From NCBI GenBank assembly GCA_017444015.1, contig JAFSXN010000001.1, forward strand, positions 1-64,000: a DNA stretch of 64,000 bases, given 5' to 3'. Of the stretch, positions 42,144-53,608 are shown piece after piece. This DNA comes from Lachnospiraceae bacterium (GTDB taxonomy: Bacteria; Bacillota; Clostridia; Lachnospirales; Lachnospiraceae). Every line of letters starts with the position of its first letter. Positions within the stretch are counted from its first letter, which is position 1. The position numbers and the translations under genes were made by a program. A model generated the notes under the pieces. It had not been told where the DNA came from. It searched no databases and worked only from the letters and a program-made list of their open reading frames with translations.

Positions 42144-42371
42144 TCAATCTTCCTGTAAGCTCTGGATCAGGTCATAGATCGCCTCGGCGGAATTAAAGTT
42201 CTCAGGAACCATATGCTCCGCCGTGATCTCGACATCGAACTCATCCATCAGCTCGCCGACCAGGGTAACGATATCGAAGGAATCAAAGATCTTCTTATCG
42301 ATCAGCCCTGTCTCCAGCTCGTAATCCACCTCCGGATGGATCGAACGCAGAATTTCAATTACATCCTCCAT
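42144..42371 (-). CDS. Acyl/aminoacyl carrier protein (DltC-like)
   Basis: A 75-residue helical carrier protein. The phosphopantetheine serine is S31 in IFDSFDIVTLVGEL. It lies between the adenylation enzyme (24 bases upstream) and the MBOAT gene, so it most likely carries the residue activated by the adenylation enzyme to the MBOAT. Confidence 0.88.
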   Translation of the reverse strand: MEDVIEILRSIHPEVDYELETGLIDKKIFDSFDIVTLVGELMDEFDVEITAEHMVPENFNSAEAIYDLIQSLQED

Positions 42372-42395
42372 AAATAAATCCTCTCAAATATTTTT

Positions 42396-43901
42396 TTACA
42401 GCATTTCCTTCAGTTTCACCCGGTCGATCTTCCCGCTTGCAAGAAGAGGCATCTCCTGCAGCTTGTGGTAGACGTTCGGGAGCATATAATGCACCAGCTT
42501 CTTTCTGAGGGTCTCCGCCAGTGAAAGATCGTCATATTCCTCCGAGACGTAGAACAGAACGATCTTCTGTTTTTTCTGTTCGTACAGAGGGCAGCAGACC
42601 TCCATCCCCGGAAGCGACGCAGCTACCGTCTCGATCTCCCCCAGCTCGATCCGATGTCCCATATGCTTGATCTGGAAGTCCTTACGGGAAACAAACACCA
42701 GCTCATGCCGCTCATTATACATCGCCAGATCCCCGGTCCGATAGATCGTCTCCGGATAATAAGGATTTAGCGGATTCTGAACAAAGACCTCCTTAGTTTT
42801 CTCCGGCGAATGATAGTAGCCCAGGGCCAGGCAGCTTCCCTTGACGCAGATCTCCCCAACCTTATCCTTTCTCCCGATCAGCCGGTCGTCCTCGTCCAAA
42901 AGCAGGATCTCCGTATTCTTAAAGGGCTTTCCGATAGGGATCGTCTCATCATCCCCATAGTCCCTGTCAACAATATAATATGTACAGACACCCGTCACCT
43001 CCGTCGGTCCGTATATCTGAACAAAAACAGCCTCCGGATAATTCTGCTTCCAGTAATTATAGCATTTCGTCGGCATGGATTCCGCTCCGAAGATGATCTT
43101 TCTGAGATACTCCGGCCGAAGCGAAGCAAAGCCCTTAAAGGTCGAAACCATTTTCATGGCGGAGGGCACCCAGCGGATCGTCGTGATCCTGTAATCCTGT
43201 AAAAAATTCAACAGCTTGATCGGGATCGAAAAATATTCCTTCGGCACGATCCCGCAGCTCCCTCCCGCCTTCAGCGTACAGTAGATATCAATCAGGGAAG
43301 CGTCAAAATAGAACGGTGCCTGATTGGCGATAATATCCTCGGAGGTGATCCCGACCTCCTCTGTAAAGTGATCGACATAATCGATCAGAGATCTGTGGCT
43401 CACTACTACTCCCTTGGGAATGCCGGTCGAGCCTGAGGTATAGAGTACATAGACCGGATCGGTATCGATAGCCTCGGACAGTCTCTCTCCGATCAGAGCC
43501 TCATCCACCGTTGTCTCAAGCATCTCCTCAAAGAGAAAAACATCCGTCGAATATTTTCTGGCAGTATCAAAGTGGGAAATATCCGTGATGACAGCGGCCG
43601 GCCTCAGATTTTCAACGATCAGCGACAGCCTGTACTCCGGCATCTCCGTATCCAACGGCACATAAAAATTCCTGCTCATCACCGTCCCGAAAAAGGCCTT
43701 TAAGACCGCAGGCGCCTTATCCATAAAGATCAGGACAGGACTGCATACGGTATTCAGCTTCCCGATCAGCTTTGTCGCCACCGCCTTGGAATCCCTAAGC
43801 AGGGAATCGTAGCTTACCTCCGTCTGCTCATCAAAATATGCGCATTTCTCAGGAAATTGCTTTGCAGAAGCAAAAAGATAATCAATAACGTTGTTATTCA
43901 T
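42396..43901 (-). CDS. Amino-acid adenylation enzyme (DltA-like)
   Basis: A 501-residue stand-alone adenylation domain: YVLYTSGSTGIPKGVVVSHRSL, IYGPTEVTGVCTYY, YRTGDLAMY, RKDFQIKHMGHRIELGEIE and the C-terminal lysine block LLASGKIDRVKL. It activates an amino acid (D-alanine in true DltA) with ATP and loads the adjacent carrier. Gene order here is A-C-B-D, not the usual A-B-C-D, and the set lies inside a glycan cluster, so the acceptor is probably that glycan and not teichoic acid. Its start overlaps the fucosyltransferase end by 8 bases. Confidence 0.88.
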   Translation of the reverse strand: MNNNVIDYLFASAKQFPEKCAYFDEQTEVSYDSLLRDSKAVATKLIGKLNTVCSPVLIFMDKAPAVLKAFFGTVMSRNFYVPLDTEMPEYRLSLIVENLRPAAVITDISHFDTARKYSTDVFLFEEMLETTVDEALIGERLSEAIDTDPVYVLYTSGSTGIPKGVVVSHRSLIDYVDHFTEEVGITSEDIIANQAPFYFDASLIDIYCTLKAGGSCGIVPKEYFSIPIKLLNFLQDYRITTIRWVPSAMKMVSTFKGFASLRPEYLRKIIFGAESMPTKCYNYWKQNYPEAVFVQIYGPTEVTGVCTYYIVDRDYGDDETIPIGKPFKNTEILLLDEDDRLIGRKDKVGEICVKGSCLALGYYHSPEKTKEVFVQNPLNPYYPETIYRTGDLAMYNERHELVFVSRKDFQIKHMGHRIELGEIETVAASLPGMEVCCPLYEQKKQKIVLFYVSEEYDDLSLAETLRKKLVHYMLPNVYHKLQEMPLLASGKIDRVKLKEML

Positions 43902-44928
43902 CGCACATCAACCACCCGCTGATTGTTTTTATCTCATTATCCCGGTCCTTTAGATACGCCCTTGGATAGATCGTCAGATGCCCCGTGTTTTCATTGAGAA
44001 GAGCCGCCCACTGACTGAACGTGGAGTTTGCGATGATATTATGCCGGCACAGACTCATCAGCTGCATATCCCGAAAGCTCTGCTCCCCAGTATTATTAGC
44101 CACGATCTTCTTATTGTCAATATAGCCAAACTCCGCTTCCACAAATCCCGGATCGTCCGAAAAGATAAAGAACCGAAGGGAATCCCCGGAGAGCCCGGTC
44201 TGTTCACAGATCATCCGGATCGCTTTTTCGTAGTACTCCCTGGAAAGGGTCTTAAACATATCCCGATAGGTCGTAACGTAATCCCCCCTCCGGACGTGGA
44301 TGCTCACGGAATTTGTCGAAAGAATCTCATATTTTAACGACAGATTCTGCTCATCCTCAAAGGCAGGAAAAGCAAAGGCTCTCCTTGCCTCCGAAAGCAC
44401 AGGCTTAAACAGCTCCTCCTCGGTAAAAAAACCGATAAAATAATAATCCTCCGAAGAATCCAGCGCCTCCAGTCTTTCCCTCGTAAGGCTCTCGGTAAAC
44501 GCGTCAATGATATACGGTTCTCTTTTTTTCCCGGAAAACTCCCGAAGGATCCGGTTGGGATAACGGCGGAAGCCCTCGAACCGCTTAGCCGCGTTCCTGC
44601 TGTGGTTCCCGGGATTCGGATTCCCCGAAACCATCTCCCTTGTCGCCATAACGTTGGGGATCAGTCCGGTCACCCGAAATATCTCATTTTTTGAGGCTTC
44701 CTCGAGACAGAACCCGCCTTCCTTGGCCTTGCCTGTCTCAGAGGTCATAGCCTGTCCCCCGGAGCCAAAAATCCTGTACAGCTCATAGCCGTGATGATCG
44801 TTATTCGCGTAGAACCAGGTCAGATCCGCCTTGACGGAAACCTCAGGATACAACTTTTTCAGGAGCAGACAAAATGCATATTGAAACATCTGGTTCCCCA
44901 GTCCGCTGGTAAATCTGACAATAAACAT
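43894..44928 (-). CDS. GT11 alpha-1,2-fucosyltransferase-like glycosyltransferase
   Basis: A 344-residue protein with the GT11 marks: start FTSGLGNQMFQYAFCLLL, motif SVSIHVRRGDYV near residue 204 (the HxRRGDY loop), and ANSTFSQWAALLN near the end. It transfers fucose from GDP-fucose, or a related sugar, in alpha-1,2 linkage. No GDP-fucose synthesis genes lie in the window. Confidence 0.87.
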   Translation of the reverse strand: MFIVRFTSGLGNQMFQYAFCLLLKKLYPEVSVKADLTWFYANNDHHGYELYRIFGSGGQAMTSETGKAKEGGFCLEEASKNEIFRVTGLIPNVMATREMVSGNPNPGNHSRNAAKRFEGFRRYPNRILREFSGKKREPYIIDAFTESLTRERLEALDSSEDYYFIGFFTEEELFKPVLSEARRAFAFPAFEDEQNLSLKYEILSTNSVSIHVRRGDYVTTYRDMFKTLSREYYEKAIRMICEQTGLSGDSLRFFIFSDDPGFVEAEFGYIDNKKIVANNTGEQSFRDMQLMSLCRHNIIANSTFSQWAALLNENTGHLTIYPRAYLKDRDNEIKTISGWLMCDE

Positions 44929-44968
44929 CTATTCCCCCGATCATTTTATAGGAAACGAATTTATTCGT

Positions 44969-45970
44969 CTACGATAGTTTTTTCCGGATCCCCCGAAGGA
45001 TCGTCCGAATGCTGTAAGAGAACAGCGAAGGATCTCCCTCAGGCCTGACGACTTCCCGGATATTATAGTCATACATATCCTTCAGAAACTTATAGTTCTC
45101 CCTGTCCGGATGCTTCATCCACATCTTCAGAGCGGTCCCGAAATCCTTTTCCGCTCTGATCGCCGCGTATTCCGACAGCCCGACCGCTTTCCTGACCCAT
45201 TTTGTCATAGTCTGGGAAAGGTAGCAGTCGTCCCTTATAAGATTCCTCTCCATCGCAAGGGAATTCCAGTTCTTTCCCCCTTTTTTCCGGACATAGCGCC
45301 AGGCGCTCATCCTTTCCTCCATACGGAAGATATCGCCCTGGATCAGAAGAAACAGGAGGATGACAGCGTCATCTACAAAATCATGCGCCCGATAAAGGAT
45401 CGTATAATCATATTTTTCAGCCGGATAGATATTTCTGGAAACGACCGTCGCGTAATGCCCGGGCCATTTTCCGGAATACTTGAAATCCTCATAGGTAAAC
45501 TTCCCGTTCCATTCATATAATTCTCCGACCTTCAGGATCTCAGGGTCTTCTATCGCCCGATCCTCATCGTCGATCATTGTCAGACCATGCGTACAGGCTA
45601 TGTACTCCGGATGCTCCTCGAGAAAATCCACCTGCTTTTCAAGTTTATACTCATCCGTCCAGTAATCGTCTCCCTCCAGATAGGCCAGATATTCCCCCCG
45701 GCATTCCTTTGTCGTCAGGTAGACGTTCAGGGTAGGTCTTCCGAGGTTCTTCTCCCGGAGCAAAAGCCTTATATTCTCCTTCTTCTCCGGATAATCCTCA
45801 GCGACTCTCTTTAAAATATCCCTCGTCGCGTCCGTCGAACAGTCCTCTCCGACCACGACCTCGAAAGGGAAGTTCGTCTTCTGTGAAAGGACACTGCGGA
45901 GCGCCCTCTCCACATACCTCTCGTGGTTATACGTTATGAATATTACGCTTAATTTGATCTTATCGTTCAT
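44969..45970 (-). CDS. GT2 family glycosyltransferase
   Basis: A 333-residue GT-A glycosyltransferase: LSVIFITYNHERYVERALRSV, VVVGEDCSTDATRDIL and YLAYLEGDDYWTD (nucleotide-sugar DxD-type motif). It adds a sugar to the lipid-linked glycan intermediate. Its start overlaps the ABC transporter end by 11 bases. Confidence 0.87.
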   Translation of the reverse strand: MNDKIKLSVIFITYNHERYVERALRSVLSQKTNFPFEVVVGEDCSTDATRDILKRVAEDYPEKKENIRLLLREKNLGRPTLNVYLTTKECRGEYLAYLEGDDYWTDEYKLEKQVDFLEEHPEYIACTHGLTMIDDEDRAIEDPEILKVGELYEWNGKFTYEDFKYSGKWPGHYATVVSRNIYPAEKYDYTILYRAHDFVDDAVILLFLLIQGDIFRMEERMSAWRYVRKKGGKNWNSLAMERNLIRDDCYLSQTMTKWVRKAVGLSEYAAIRAEKDFGTALKMWMKHPDRENYKFLKDMYDYNIREVVRPEGDPSLFSYSIRTILRGIRKKLS

Positions 45971-47801
45971 TAGAATCCGGACTACCGCTCATTTTCTCGC
46001 AGTACACCTTCCCGTCCTCAACCTTAAATACGATCTGGCAGTTTTCAATAGTCGTAAGCCTATGGGCGATGATGATCAGGGTCTTGCGCCCCATCAGACT
46101 GTCGATCGCTTCCATCACGGCGGCTTCCGTCTCGTTATCGAGAGCCGAGGTCGCCTCGTCTAAGACCAGGATCTCCGGATCGTCGTACAGAGCCCTCGCT
46201 ATCCCGATCCTCTGCCGCTGTCCTCCAGATAACCGGACGCCCCGCTCACCGACCACGGTATCCAGGCCTTCCTTCAGCCCCTTTACAAAATCGTAGAGCT
46301 GGGCTTCCCGTAACGCCTCCCAGACCTTCTCCTCATCGATCAGCTCATCCTCGATTCCAAACGCCACATTATTCCGGATCGTTTCATCGGACAGATAGAT
46401 CGCCTGAGGGATATACGCCAGCTTCTTAGACCACTTCAGAGGATGCTTATGAACGTTCATCGTTCCGTAGCGAACCTCCCCCGAAACCGGGGTCAGGATA
46501 CCCAGAATGATATCCGCGATCGTAGACTTTCCCGCGCCGCTCGGCCCAACGATCCCAATCGCCGCTCCGATCGGTATCTCAAAGCTCACCTGATTAAGGA
46601 CTAACGGATCGCTTCCCGGATACCGATAGGACACGTTGTCAATGACGATCGCTTTAGGCCTCTCTTCTTTGATCCCTTCGGTCTGGTCCGTAACATTATC
46701 CTTCAGAGCTTTCGTTTCCCGCACCGATCCCTTTACAGGCTCGAAAGCGTCCGGCTCTGCCTCATCCGCCAGCTCGAAGTCCTGCATATCCTCCGTATCC
46801 TTGATATCCCGATAGATCAGATCCACAGAGGGCTTTAAAAAAATGATCAGATTCGCGTAATTGTTGATCTTACTGACCGAAGGCAGGAGCTTGAAGGCGG
46901 CCACAGCGAAGGCGGTCAGCTGCGTGATCATGGAATTGATATCCGCTCCCTGATACAGCTTGATCAGAAGCACCGAAAGGATTGCTCCGATACAGGCGGT
47001 CTCGATCGTATACTTGGGAACATTGCCGAGAACATTATTGTTCCTGACCGCCCGCATTTTTTCCTTCCCATAGCTTGTAAAGGCATTTACAAAATACTTT
47101 TCCCGGTGCAGGATCTTGATGTCCTTGACTGCGCCGAGAGCCTGGTTGATCGACTGATGCATCTTCCCGTCGTAGATCTGGTTGATCTTGACGTATTCCT
47201 TCGCCCGGTTCTTAAAGATCAGCATATACAGCCCGGTAAAGATCGCGAGGATCGCGACGACGAAAACTGTAATGAACCAGTCGACGACTAACAGATAGAT
47301 ACAGAGCAAAACGCAGATCAGAAACTCCGAAAGCAGCGAAAAGACACTCAGAAGCATCTGAAAGAGCCGCTCCGAATCCAGCATAACGTTTCTCACCATC
47401 TCCGCGGAATTCTTGTCGAGATGATAAGTATAGGGCTTCTTGAGATAGCAGTCGATCAGCCGTCCCGAGATCAGAAGCTGGTTATCGTAGATAAAGGTAT
47501 ACTGTATATAGTTGAGCCACAGCAGATAGGCGTTTTTCACCAGGTACACAAGGATCAGGGAAAGCGTCGCAAAGGCATAAAACTGCCTGTCGCTCTGCAT
47601 ATGGAAGCCGTCGTACAGCTTCTTTAAAATAGCGTTGTTATGTATCGCCCCGGGATTCGTGATGATCGATACCAGACCCGTGATCAGCGATACTCCGGCC
47701 AGTTCAAAGAGCGCGCCGATAAACAGCCCGATGCAGAGCAGAACAGACTGCAGCTTCTGCTTTCCGGAAAATATGTAATTCAGCTTTCTCAGTATACTCA
47801 T
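45960..47801 (-). CDS. ABC exporter/flippase (MsbA/PglK type)
   Basis: A 613-residue half-transporter. An N-terminal six-helix membrane domain (to about residue 310) leads to an ATPase with Walker A GPSGAGKST, signature LSGGQRQRIG and Walker B ILVLDEATSALD. The cluster has no Wzx or Wzy. This protein is therefore the best candidate for flipping a lipid-linked oligosaccharide, as PglK does. An acidic linker separates the domains. It overlaps the AsnB gene end by 4 bases. Confidence 0.87.
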   Translation of the reverse strand: MSILRKLNYIFSGKQKLQSVLLCIGLFIGALFELAGVSLITGLVSIITNPGAIHNNAILKKLYDGFHMQSDRQFYAFATLSLILVYLVKNAYLLWLNYIQYTFIYDNQLLISGRLIDCYLKKPYTYHLDKNSAEMVRNVMLDSERLFQMLLSVFSLLSEFLICVLLCIYLLVVDWFITVFVVAILAIFTGLYMLIFKNRAKEYVKINQIYDGKMHQSINQALGAVKDIKILHREKYFVNAFTSYGKEKMRAVRNNNVLGNVPKYTIETACIGAILSVLLIKLYQGADINSMITQLTAFAVAAFKLLPSVSKINNYANLIIFLKPSVDLIYRDIKDTEDMQDFELADEAEPDAFEPVKGSVRETKALKDNVTDQTEGIKEERPKAIVIDNVSYRYPGSDPLVLNQVSFEIPIGAAIGIVGPSGAGKSTIADIILGILTPVSGEVRYGTMNVHKHPLKWSKKLAYIPQAIYLSDETIRNNVAFGIEDELIDEEKVWEALREAQLYDFVKGLKEGLDTVVGERGVRLSGGQRQRIGIARALYDDPEILVLDEATSALDNETEAAVMEAIDSLMGRKTLIIIAHRLTTIENCQIVFKVEDGKVYCEKMSGSPDSNER

Positions 47802-49729
47802 ACAGCCTCTCTGTGCCTGATCACATTCTTTTCCCAGAGATAAGGGTACAGCATGGAAAACGCCTTTTCTCCGTCCGCAAACGACGCTGCGGGATCGTTT
47901 ATTACCTTCATCACCGCATCCCTCGTTTCTCCGGGCCGGATCAGATCACAGTTCCTGAAATCCTGCGAATCCGTAAGATCCGTAAAATATTCCCGAAGGG
48001 GCCCCTTCATCCATTCCACGATCGGCGTATTAAAGCCGATCTTTGTCTTCCGGTACGTGATTTCTTTGGGCATAAAAGGACTCATGGCATCCCGGATGAT
48101 TGATTTCGAATAACCGCCGTGGAGCTTTGAGCGCCAGGACAGCGACATTGCGTAGCTTACGACCCGGTAGTCCAAAAAAGGCATCCGGATCTCGACCCCG
48201 CTCGCCATACTGTAGCGGTCATAGTTTCGAAGCAAGGTCGGCAGGATCGTTTCGTGGGAGCTGGCGTAAAGGATCTGATTTAAGGTATCCATGCTCTCAT
48301 AAGCGGGATCTCCCTGGGCACGGACCCTTTTATAGCCCTGCTTTCCGGCTTTGAGACGGTCCTTGAGCTGCCGCTTCAGAAAATTCATATAGACCGCGTT
48401 CTTGCTGTTGCTTCTCAGCGCCGTATTGCTGCCGTCCTTCGGAAAGCTGTCCACATACGCGGTCAGGACCATATCCCGCTCTGCTTTCGACCCCGCGTCC
48501 TTTAAAGCATTGATAAAGTCAAAGGTATAGCCGCCGAAAAGCTCATCCGCCCTGTGCCCATCGATCGTAACGACCGTTCCGTCCTGCTTCAGCGCGCGAT
48601 ATAAAAGCATCATGGGAATCGGGCTTGTCAGGTATACATCCTCAAACAGATAGACCATCTCATCGAGCTGATCCACCGCCTTCCCCGGATCGATCTCCAC
48701 AAAGGTCGAGCGGATCCCCAGATAGTCCGTTACCTTCTTCGCATATACACTCTCATCCAAGGCAGTCCCCGGAAACGTCGCGACATAGGCATGCTGCCAG
48801 TCACGGTTGACCCGCAGCAGCGCTCCCCCCGGGGTATTCCCGGCAGCACTGTCAGCAAAGGCTGTCTTTGATACCTCCTGTCCCTGCCTGTTTCCTGCCA
48901 GATGCGCCATCGCGCAGATCGTCGCAGAGGAATCAAGCCCTCCGGAAAGCGCGGTACCGATCGTTACGTCCGAACGCATTCTGAGCCGGATCGCGTCAAA
49001 AAAAAGCTCCCTGAATTCCTCAACCTGTCCTTCGTAAGTATCCGCCGGTCTTACCAGATTCCTAAGCGTATCCCAGAAGCCTTCGATCCGAAGACCGGTG
49101 CCATCCACATAGCCGTAGCTTCCCGCGGGGAATCGGAGGATTCCTCCGATAACGCATTCTTCCGTGCTTTCATAGTATACGATCCGCTCCGGATCACAGA
49201 CCAGTCTGCGATTTGGCCGTACCTCATCCATAAGCGGGAACAGCGCCTTCATCTCCGAGGCAAACGCAAAGCCTCCCCCGGAAAGCCTGGTATAGTAGAG
49301 AGGCTTAACCCCAAAACGGTCCCTGCTTAAGAATAATCTCTTTTCCCTCCTGTCCCAGATTGCGAAAGCCCACATCCCGTTGAACCGGTCAAGGCACTTC
49401 TCCTTATAGTGATCATAGGCTGCTAAGAGGACCTCGGAATCCGACTCACTCTCAAACTGATAGCCCTTTTGTTCAAGCGCTCTCCGAAGCTCAAGGAAAT
49501 TATAGATCTCTCCGTTAAATACCAGCTCATACCGGCCGTCCTTCGAGGACATCGGCTGTCTTCCCTTTTCGGAAAGATCCAAAATCGAAAGTCTCCGGTG
49601 CCCGAGCGTCACCCCTTCCTCCTGCTTCAGCCCCCAGTCATCCGGCCCCCTGTGGATCAGGGTATTCAGGCAGCGCTCCGCCAATCCTCTGTCAATATTC
49701 TGATTGATTACCCCGAAAATCCCACACAT
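47798..49729 (-). CDS. asnB: Asparagine synthase, glutamine-hydrolysing
   Basis: A 643-residue protein. It starts MCGIFGVINQN, so Cys2 is the N-terminal amidotransferase nucleophile, and RGPDD, GHRRLSILD and FNGEIYN follow. The synthase half has LSGGLDSS (PPi loop). Such genes inside glycan clusters often amidate a sugar acid or peptide instead of making free asparagine, which is likely here. An in-frame start 15 codons upstream (49774) would block Cys2 and is rejected. Confidence 0.88.
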   Translation of the reverse strand: MCGIFGVINQNIDRGLAERCLNTLIHRGPDDWGLKQEEGVTLGHRRLSILDLSEKGRQPMSSKDGRYELVFNGEIYNFLELRRALEQKGYQFESESDSEVLLAAYDHYKEKCLDRFNGMWAFAIWDRREKRLFLSRDRFGVKPLYYTRLSGGGFAFASEMKALFPLMDEVRPNRRLVCDPERIVYYESTEECVIGGILRFPAGSYGYVDGTGLRIEGFWDTLRNLVRPADTYEGQVEEFRELFFDAIRLRMRSDVTIGTALSGGLDSSATICAMAHLAGNRQGQEVSKTAFADSAAGNTPGGALLRVNRDWQHAYVATFPGTALDESVYAKKVTDYLGIRSTFVEIDPGKAVDQLDEMVYLFEDVYLTSPIPMMLLYRALKQDGTVVTIDGHRADELFGGYTFDFINALKDAGSKAERDMVLTAYVDSFPKDGSNTALRSNSKNAVYMNFLKRQLKDRLKAGKQGYKRVRAQGDPAYESMDTLNQILYASSHETILPTLLRNYDRYSMASGVEIRMPFLDYRVVSYAMSLSWRSKLHGGYSKSIIRDAMSPFMPKEITYRKTKIGFNTPIVEWMKGPLREYFTDLTDSQDFRNCDLIRPGETRDAVMKVINDPAASFADGEKAFSMLYPYLWEKNVIRHREAV

Positions 49730-49841
49730 ATGTATCCCTTTATTATCATTCTTTATACTTGCGAAACTGGTCAACTTTCATTTTCATTACCGCAAATGCA
49801 CTGAAACTGTAGTTGCTATTCCGGCTGATCGGCAGCGTAAA

Positions 49842-51098
49842 CTATTGACCAATATGTTTTCTGTTTCGAAGTCTCGTTTTAAGGATTGCTCCAATCTTTT
49901 TTATACTGAGGGCCCGGTAATCATACAGATACCTCTTCCCCGGATCCACCCTCGGAGCCGGTCCGGGGATCCTGACATCATACAGGAAAAAATCCTCTCC
50001 GGATTGATCCAGAATAATGTTCAAATCTATGGGGCGCAGTCTTCGCCCATAGCTTTTCAAAAGCTTATACGGAAGAGCCTCCGATGTCAGAAGATGATCC
50101 GTGATATCCGCAAATCTTTTCCCCTCGCCTGCTGCCGTCCTCGCGCGAAACCCATAGAGATCGATCATGACCGAAGCTGCTTGGTCAACCGTTTTCGCGA
50201 TAACCTTCTTTAAACGAAGATTCTCAAAAAAAGCATCATAGACCGCCTCCGATTCAGAAAGCTCCGAGAAGCGGTATTCTCTTCCCCTTCCGGTAAGGAG
50301 AGGTACCTGCAGATCCTGGTTTTCATTTCTCGAGTGCTCCCCCTCCGACATAAAGTTAGTCGTCAGGGAGACCCTTGGATACAGAAAAAACATATCTTTA
50401 TCGATCAGATACGCGATATGATATTTTAACCAGGATTTCTCTGACCAGGACGCTACATTCGCCGGGATCCGTAAATCATCCGCAAAAAACCTATTGTTTT
50501 TTACCTCTGATATCCCGGGATCCTTCTGATCCTCCCCGGACTTATTCTCCTGAGCTGCTCCCTCAAGCTCGCCGAGCCAATCCCGAAAGGCTTTCCACTG
50601 CTCCTTCGTATACGCCTGCCCCCAGGAGGAAGCAAACTGGAAATAATAATTGTCAAATCCGTCATCCAGCGCGTAAAACGGAGCTCTTACGTGAACATTT
50701 AAGAGATGATTATAAAGCGATATCCCTCCCAGTCTTTCCTGTCCTTTAGAGAACGCAAGCGCCGAAACCGCATAGCGGTAAAACTGCGGCGAAACATAGA
50801 GATCGTCCTCTAAAACGATCGCGCTTCCGTACTCCAGGGAATAATCCCCGCAGAGCAGGACATGGCGTTTTAACCCCAGTCTGTCAGGCCTTTTCTCGAT
50901 CCGTTTCGGTCCATACCTCCAGTCAAACGCCTCAGATACATTCGCCACCTCTTCGTTATCGCTCTTATCGATCGAAATGATCAGCGGGATCTCCGTATTC
51001 TCCGGATAATCCGCGGCCCCGATTGAGGACAGGAGCCTCGCCAGAGCTTTCTCTCTATTATATGCAATTACTACGATACAAGGTCTTATCTCATCCAA
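49842..51098 (-). CDS. Glycosyltransferase with a GNT-I-like N-terminus
   Basis: About 418 residues: CIVVIAYNREKALARLLSSI, IISIDKSDN, then AIVLEDDLYVSPQFYRY (the EDD metal motif) and a YFQFASSWGQAY acceptor region. It resembles hypothetical clostridial glycosyltransferases of the GT-A fold. TTG 51098 with GGGGAG nine bases upstream is preferred to TTG 51137, which lies inside a hairpin cluster. Confidence 0.78.
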   Translation of the reverse strand: MDEIRPCIVVIAYNREKALARLLSSIGAADYPENTEIPLIISIDKSDNEEVANVSEAFDWRYGPKRIEKRPDRLGLKRHVLLCGDYSLEYGSAIVLEDDLYVSPQFYRYAVSALAFSKGQERLGGISLYNHLLNVHVRAPFYALDDGFDNYYFQFASSWGQAYTKEQWKAFRDWLGELEGAAQENKSGEDQKDPGISEVKNNRFFADDLRIPANVASWSEKSWLKYHIAYLIDKDMFFLYPRVSLTTNFMSEGEHSRNENQDLQVPLLTGRGREYRFSELSESEAVYDAFFENLRLKKVIAKTVDQAASVMIDLYGFRARTAAGEGKRFADITDHLLTSEALPYKLLKSYGRRLRPIDLNIILDQSGEDFFLYDVRIPGPAPRVDPGKRYLYDYRALSIKKIGAILKTRLRNRKHIGQ

Positions 51099-51114
51099 GA
51101 CTTCTACTCCCCGA

Positions 51115-51209
51115 CTACCCCGTTGGTAGCTTCCCAACCAAGGGCAGCGCCCGTGAAATGCCTAACACCAAAGCTTCAAAGGTGCGCCGCTTTCAAATCT
51201 GTAAGCGGC
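51115..51209. repeat. Hairpin cluster between acetyltransferase and glycosyltransferase genes
   Basis: Short stems follow each other: CTACC/GGTAG (51115-51129), GGGC/GCCC (51142-51152), CACC/GGTG (51166-51184) and GCCGCTT/AAGCGGC (51186-51209). It may attenuate the transcript entering from the acetyltransferase gene or stabilise the mRNA after it. It lacks a T-run. Confidence 0.45.
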
Positions 51210-51226
51210 TGATTGTGCAGTTACAT

Positions 51227-52033
51227 TCACTTTTGGTTTTCTGCCGAAAGAACTCTGATCAACTGCTTCGCATCTTGAAAATCCGTAATATGCTCCCGGA
51301 TCCAGCCCTCTTCTTTCTCCCACCAGCAAAGCCTTAGAAGCTCCTCCGCCGTCTCCCTGTCAAACCGCTCCCTGAGCTTCCTTGCCGGAACGCCGACATT
51401 GATCGAATACGGCTCTACATCCTTCGTTACGACCGCTCCCGCTCCGATCACAGCACCGTCTCCGATCCGAACACCTTCCAGAATATTTACCCCTTCGCCG
51501 ATCCATACATCATTGCCGATCAGAATCCGATACCGTTTCCCTTCATCTGAATATATCTCTTCCGAAAAAACCTCCGGACTGTTACTATTCCTGATCCTCC
51601 GCGCTTCAGTCTCTGTCCTATTCTTTTTTGACGCTCCGTTCGTATCTGAGTGATATCCCCCATTTTTATTAACGTACGTAAACCCCATCTGACCTACGCC
51701 GGAGTAGAACGCCGGATGTAACGCCGCATAGTCCGAAACCGGATGCCTCCCGAGGACTGTCCGAACGTACGGCCCGATGGAGGTATATTTCCCTATCTTC
51801 GTATAGGAAATATCCCCGTAATTGCTGACATAGCTCCCAAAGCCCAGCTCAACGCCTGAAAGGATTGTTCCTTTTCCGATATAATTTTTCCCCTTAAGGG
51901 CCGTTCCTTTATTCACGTACGAACCCTGCTTCATAACACTTTTCGTACGCCCCTCGATCCCGATCCGGATAAACGGAAAAACCAACCTGCGATATATAAT
52001 TGATCCTGTCTCTTCTAATTTTCTTTTTATCAC
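51227..52033 (-). CDS. CatB-like hexapeptide acetyltransferase
   Basis: A 268-residue left-handed beta-helix protein. Hexapeptide repeats are clear ([56 protein letters not shown]), with the active-site histidine region [12 protein letters not shown]. It probably O-acetylates a sugar of the glycan. It is the first gene of the minus-strand cluster, just after the gdhA terminator. Confidence 0.87.
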   Translation of the reverse strand: MIKRKLEETGSIIYRRLVFPFIRIGIEGRTKSVMKQGSYVNKGTALKGKNYIGKGTILSGVELGFGSYVSNYGDISYTKIGKYTSIGPYVRTVLGRHPVSDYAALHPAFYSGVGQMGFTYVNKNGGYHSDTNGASKKNRTETEARRIRNSNSPEVFSEEIYSDEGKRYRILIGNDVWIGEGVNILEGVRIGDGAVIGAGAVVTKDVEPYSINVGVPARKLRERFDRETAEELLRLCWWEKEEGWIREHITDFQDAKQLIRVLSAENQK

Positions 52034-52136
52034 TTTTTTATTGCAAGCATAAAAGGAATATGTTATATTTTTTATTTCCCTGCTACACGGTTACTCCGCA
52101 AGTAGAATCTTATCACAAATATATCTTCGTCTCAAT

Positions 52137-52170
52137 AAGGAAAAAGGCCCAAAAACGAGCCTTTTTCCTT
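52137..52170 (-). terminator. gdhA terminator
   Basis: AAGGAAAAAGGC and GCCTTTTTCCTT form a perfect 12-bp stem with a 10-base loop, 55 bases after the gdhA stop. It separates gdhA from the glycan cluster. Confidence 0.8.
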
Positions 52171-52224
52171 TGATTTTTCTATATAAATATCATCTGTTTT
52201 TGTGCAAAATTTACAAAGAAATCC

Positions 52225-53583
<1,359 letters not shown>

Positions 53584-53608
53584 TTATAATAATGAATAAA
53601 AAAGTATA

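Noticed and set aside
49730..49774. Longer asnB start at 49774
   Set aside because: It would place residues before the Cys of MCGIFG, which must be N-terminal for glutaminase activity.
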